From: Cryptomeria japonica
Taxonomy: Eukaryota > Streptophyta > Pinopsida > Cupressales > Cupressaceae
Length of the DNA: 64,000 nucleotides
Direction: 5' to 3'
Assembly: GCF_030272615.1 (NCBI RefSeq)
Contig: NC_081413.1
Coordinates: 333,104,302 to 333,168,301 of the forward strand
In this document: piece after piece, positions 59,827-64,000 of the stretch
How positions within the stretch are numbered: position 1 is the first letter of the stretch
How the letters are laid out: each line of letters opens with the position of its first letter
Program-made: the position numbers and the translations under genes
The notes under the pieces: generated by a model
What the model was told of the DNA's origin: nothing
What the model saw: only the letters and a program-made list of their open reading frames with translations
The model's database searches: none

Positions 59827-61756
59827 CACTTAGGATTTGAAAAAAAAAATGTCATCATATAATTCTACTAGGGACATCATTTGATCTCTTAGCCCTTTGC
59901 TAGCTCCTTGAATTTTCACCTCTAATCATCCTTTCGTCTTCGTCAATAAGGAGCATGTTGCCAAATTACTAACACTTATGGTTAAGAACCATTTGGGGTG
60001 GACTGATTGTCAAGTAAAATCAATAACGCTTGACAACTAATTCCTTCCCACACATTTCATGACATATTTCAAACAACGCGGAGAGTAGTTGACTTATTCC
60101 CTCCTACTTCTCTTATGCAACTTATGATATCAAGGGGGTGTGTGCTCGAGAAGTGACCAACACTCACCCTATTAATAAAAATTTGGTAAAAAGAAGTTAT
60201 CTTTTTCCATATTACTTATTTGTATTTACTTACTAGCCAATTTTCGGCATATCACAACTTACAATTTCCTTCGAACCACGTAAACCACCTTATCATCATA
60301 ATATCTTGTTACCCAATTATGGTATAACATAAGGGTGTCCAATAATTACCAATGTCTTAAGACTCCCAAAATTTCCAAGTTCTCCCTTGGCTAACCACAT
60401 CATTCGGCTCCTTATCCATGTTCTCATAAAATATCTTATACTGCCAACTATTCGTCATTAAAACCTTTCATATTATAATACTACTATACTATCTTTCCAT
60501 AAGCCATTTCCATCTGCACGTTGTTTCATTCATACCTAATGTTTTTGCATACCTTCACACTTGAGTTCCATAAATTTACAAACCTACTTCGGTTGTGTCA
60601 AGTAGTTTAAACTGTTTTTCATATTGTCTTGTAGCTAGCGACTAGCCATATTTGGGTTGCATTTTTCTCCTTTGGTTCTGAACGAATATTGGTTACTCAT
60701 TCCTAGAGTATAAGATTCTAATACTTTTACACTCCTGGCACTTCGATAGGGATTTTTGTATGATTCCCAAATCGTCTCTACTCTCCTTGCCACTAATTTC
60801 TCCAAGATTGTCATCCCATAAGGGAACTAGTTGTGGCTTTACTTTGCTTGCTTCCCCAATATATAACTACAGATGAACTTAGGGTTTAATGCAATTACGT
60901 GCTTTAACTTAAGAAGTTCATGTATCCTTTCTCCTTAGTTAATTCATCTATAAAATTGCTAGGGTCTACTTATCAAGGAGATTGTCATTCATCATTTTAG
61001 TCCTTATCTTCAGGGTTATACAACTCTAGCTTCTCTGTGTTACTACAAGGATTGTCTAACGAATGCTCTTAATAAGCAACCTAGCCTGACCACACGCTTA
61101 AGGAACCTATTCATTAGGATAGGTTAATGCTTCTTTCTAATATTTGCAAGAGTACCTCTTAACTCTTCTTCATTGTTGTCTCAAATGGTGGTCGTGGTCC
61201 TCGAACCACCAAAATTTTTGCATAGCTTAAAAAAATTAACTTGAGTTGTCGCTATCTCAGTTATCTTGTTTATTGTGCCTTCATCTTATGTCTAACTAGC
61301 TTGCTTGACTTGCCCAGTCAAGTATATACATCGATGGATGGTATTCTCTTAGTTACCATTAGAGGTATTTTATTGTAGAATCAACTCCTCATACTTGATT
61401 TGATTAGGGCAATAATCGCATTTAGGTTCCAATTGAATGGTAACCTTATAAGCACTAATTATCTAAATTTCATTTATTAAATGCCAAGAACATTTAAAAT
61501 TTAAAATTTTTTGTAGCCCTTTGGGGTCTTATTATGCCATAAACATTATGACTAATTAGTTTCAAATTTTAGGGCTTTTAGTGACCCTTGGAACCCCTTG
61601 AATTGATATATGTAGATCTATTGATTTAGAAGAATTTTCACTTATGTTTCACTTTGTTATTTCGCAAGTTTCCACCTAGGTGTTATACTTTGAAGCCATA
61701 GTTTAGTTCAACTAAGTTATGAATGTAGCCTATGTTCACCAGTGTATGAACCTAGG
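59827..61756. other. 5' part of the outer element's interior, no gene
   Basis: On the minus strand this is the leader next to the PBS, where gag would be expected. I find no gag-like frame and no zinc knuckle on either strand. Confidence 0.5.
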
Positions 61757-61768
61757 GCTCTGATACCA
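61757..61768 (-). other. Outer element primer binding site, initiator tRNA-Met
   Basis: The minus strand reads TGGTATCAGAGC, three bases inside the LTR end at 61772. Confidence 0.9.
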
Positions 61769-61771
61769 AAA

Positions 61772-64000
61772 TATCATGCCCAAACATTTGGGCAAAAACA
61801 CACACAAATTTTTTTGTTTGAACTCTTAATTACATGCAACTTATGCTTAATTAGATGTGACAACTTAACAGGTTGCTCCAAGCGGAACCTTAAATTATAA
61901 TAAAACATTTTTCTAATGTGAGCGATGAATAGAAAAAAATTATCTAGAAGCCTTAGGTTTCTATGAAACTCCTAGATGACAAAGTTAGGATATTCCTAAC
62001 ATAACAAATTATGATAACTCCTATAATCAAACGGAACAAAATGAATTTATAAGGACAATAATATATTCACATCGAATGTCCCCTTTATTATAGTTGTAAT
62101 TTATAATTCTTAATTAGATCAACTTCTACTAATGGGCATTAATATAATTACTTGATTCAATAATAATTATTTATCTCCTAACAAGTTCCCTCCATCTGTG
62201 ATAATACCTCTTTCCTTTACAATTTAATTTAAATATGGCTTCTATTAATTCAACACTAATTTAAATTCATTGTATTAATATTATCTAATTGAGCTGACAC
62301 AGTTTACAATGCCAAACCTCATTATGATAATTAAATTATCTGATAAAAGTCTCCACTTGGGTTAATAAGGTTCGCAAGGCCTAGTCCGTTAATTTTATTT
62401 TAGAGAAAATATATTACGCCACTACAATATCCTCTTAAATAAATAATTTAACTAACTATATTAAATTATTCCATTTAATTATACAAACCATTTAAATCTC
62501 TAAAAAGTAATTATATAATTTAAATCAAGTTTGTTATATATTACTTCTTCCAAACATCAACTATTAAATATTTTGTATTCAATATACACATTACCTCTTG
62601 CTTTAAGTTCAATCAATTAAACTTCTCAAATATTTTTACCCAAATATGATAATGATATTGTTGTAGAGAAATTCATTATATTTTCCATTAAATTCCAAAC
62701 TACAAAATAACTCAAGTTTAAAAGAATAATTCCACTTCAATTTTTAGAGAAATATTTATCTACTATTTGTCCTATACGTTCATATATATATATTTTTAAC
62801 TTTATATATATATATATATATATTTCCACTAAAACACATCTATATGGAGGTATTTATCTTCTAAAATATATCTATTCCATATAACTTAACTAAAATATTA
62901 AATAACAATGAAAACCTAATTTAAAATATTATAAAATGCCCTTTCATTTTATATTATTCCCTTATTTTTTTTGCTATCCTAACTCGAACTGGAATAGGGT
63001 TTTATCTCTACTTTTGTGCAGGGAGGAGGAGGCCGAAAGGCAAATGGCGGTAGAGACCACAGCGGAGGAGTTGTGTTTTCACAGGGGGGTGGCGTGTTGG
63101 GGGCATGACTGGTGTTTGGAGGGTGCGGCTACCGCAACGGTGCCACTGCGGGTCGCGGCCGGCAGAGACGCCACGACGTCCCTGCGGAATGCGGCCCGTA
63201 GCGACGACCAGGGTCGCCTCTATGAGGCGTGGCCCACAGTGGTGCCTCTGTGGACCGCGGCCCACAGTGGCGTCTCTGTGGGTCGCGGCTCACAAGGAGC
63301 CTGCGCCGCCCGGGGGCCCGTGGAAGCCCTAGGCTCCGAGTCCCCTAGGGTAAAGATTATTATTATTTTTTTTGATGCTTTAAAATAAAATATATTTTTT
63401 TGTCTTTAAAACAGTAATATATTAATATATATATTTATATATATACATATATACTCTTTTCTTTTTTTTCAATGTATACATTTAAATATTTAGCATAAAA
63501 AAAAATAGTTTGACAGTCAATAATTAGTTCATTTCTCATGTATAATTCATCAATATATTCAGCAGATATTTGATATAAATACATGTATATATATATTTTT
63601 AAACAGATTAGATTAGTGTAAAGATAATAGGTATTGAAAATGTAAAACCTATATGCATAAAAAAAATACTTAAATCTACTATTGTTTTCCCTTAACTTAG
63701 AGCTAGTTATTTCAATAGAATAGAAATAGGATAAATATTATTTCCTTTCAATACATATATATTTCCTTAAAATTTAAAAGGGACAATATTTAGATTTATG
63801 GATTTTCCACTAACATGCTTTTACCTAAAGGAAAAACAAGACAAAATTATTTTTATCCATAACTGCAAATAACATTTTCTAAAGTTCATTTAAACAATAA
63901 ACAAATATAATGTATATTTCAATAATAACCCCTAAAATATATATTTATGCTTTCTTGAGTTCAAATGATAAATGTAGATCAATATTTCTTTCTTCTTTTT
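61772..64000 (-). repeat. 5' LTR of the outer element, cut by the window end
   Basis: Aligns with 33401 to about 35670, including the GC island (62996-63352, with near-palindrome CTGTGGACCGCGGCCCACAG at 63248-63267). Its terminal TG has become TA on the plus strand. If the 3' LTR length holds, this LTR should end near 65190. Confidence 0.85.

Larger units (their letters stand above)
33401..64000 (-). mobile_element. Outer LTR retrotransposon, minus strand, runs off the window
   Basis: The same sequence starts at 33401 (TGTCATGCCCAAAC) and 61772 (TATCATGCCCAAAC) and aligns to the end of the window (about 35670 against 64000). On the minus strand the copy at 61772 is followed by a tRNA-iMet PBS, as a 5' LTR should be. 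The copy at 33401-36822 is preceded by a purine tract, as a 3' LTR should be. The interior between them (36836-61756) is non-coding except for a LINE and, within it, a LARD. Both host segments left over (about 2.9 and 1.9 kb) lack gag or pol, so this element is itself non-autonomous or stripped. Confidence 0.75.

Noticed and set aside
62936-63388. 150-codon plus-strand frame in the outer 5' LTR
   Set aside because: It crosses the GC island. The matching part of the other LTR has a stop and other changes, and no domain is visible, so it is more likely open because of low stop density at high GC.

Overview
This window looks like an intergenic, transposon-dominated stretch of a large seed-plant nuclear genome. 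I see no convincing host gene. Evidence for a plant: LTR retrotransposons primed by initiator tRNA-Met (TGGTATCAGAGC), a Ty1-copia element of SIRE-like layout, a Ty3-gypsy chromovirus with a C-terminal chromodomain, a plant L1-type LINE (DUF4283-like ORF1, RNase H after the RT), a CACTA/TNP2 transposase with short GT-AG introns, and long AT-rich spacers. The TE load and very long LTRs would fit a gymnosperm, but the sequence alone does not prove that.

Positions 1-20440: a degenerate Ty1-copia element on the minus strand. Its gag lies at about 20.4-19.0 kb, PR/INT at 19.0-17.6 kb, INT/RT/RNase H at 9.8-8.4 kb and the RNase H end at 2.9-2.4 kb. Two elements split it. One is a 7.8-kb plus-strand chromovirus (9797-17585), inserted in the integrase region with near-perfect target duplications. 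The other is a 5.5-kb element with terminal inverted repeats (2906-8395), inserted in RNase H. Its interior is a 3.85-kb array of near-palindromic units flanked by inverted arms that carry BamHI-like GAAACGGGATCCCGTTTC palindromes.

Positions 20440-33400: a minus-strand gypsy LTR with polypurine tract (to 21793), a LINE 3' fragment (22380-23031), unassigned coding-like sequence, and a broken multi-exon CACTA transposase gene (26585-31390) with a poly-Asp tail encoded by GAT repeats.

Positions 33401-64000: a three-level nest. The outer element is a minus-strand LTR retrotransposon. Its 3' LTR is 33401-36822 and its PBS is 61757-61768. Its 5' LTR starts at 61772 and runs off the window. A plus-strand LINE (about 39700-59826) sits inside it. 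The LINE RNase H domain is split by a 13.4-kb element (45252-58607) with TAGAA target duplications, 4.77-kb LTRs and only 3.8 kb of apparently non-coding interior, so it is a LARD-type non-autonomous retrotransposon. Each LARD LTR holds five consecutive GCTACC...GGTAGC hairpins followed by a 22-bp palindrome made of two G-boxes. A hand comparison finds roughly 28 substitutions between its LTRs, so it is the youngest insertion here; the chromovirus and the outer LTR pair look several percent diverged.

All coding sequence seen belongs to these elements and is broken by stops, frameshifts or deletions. None looks functional as it stands. The most unusual items are the TIR element with the palindromic array and the LARD LTR hairpin/G-box module.
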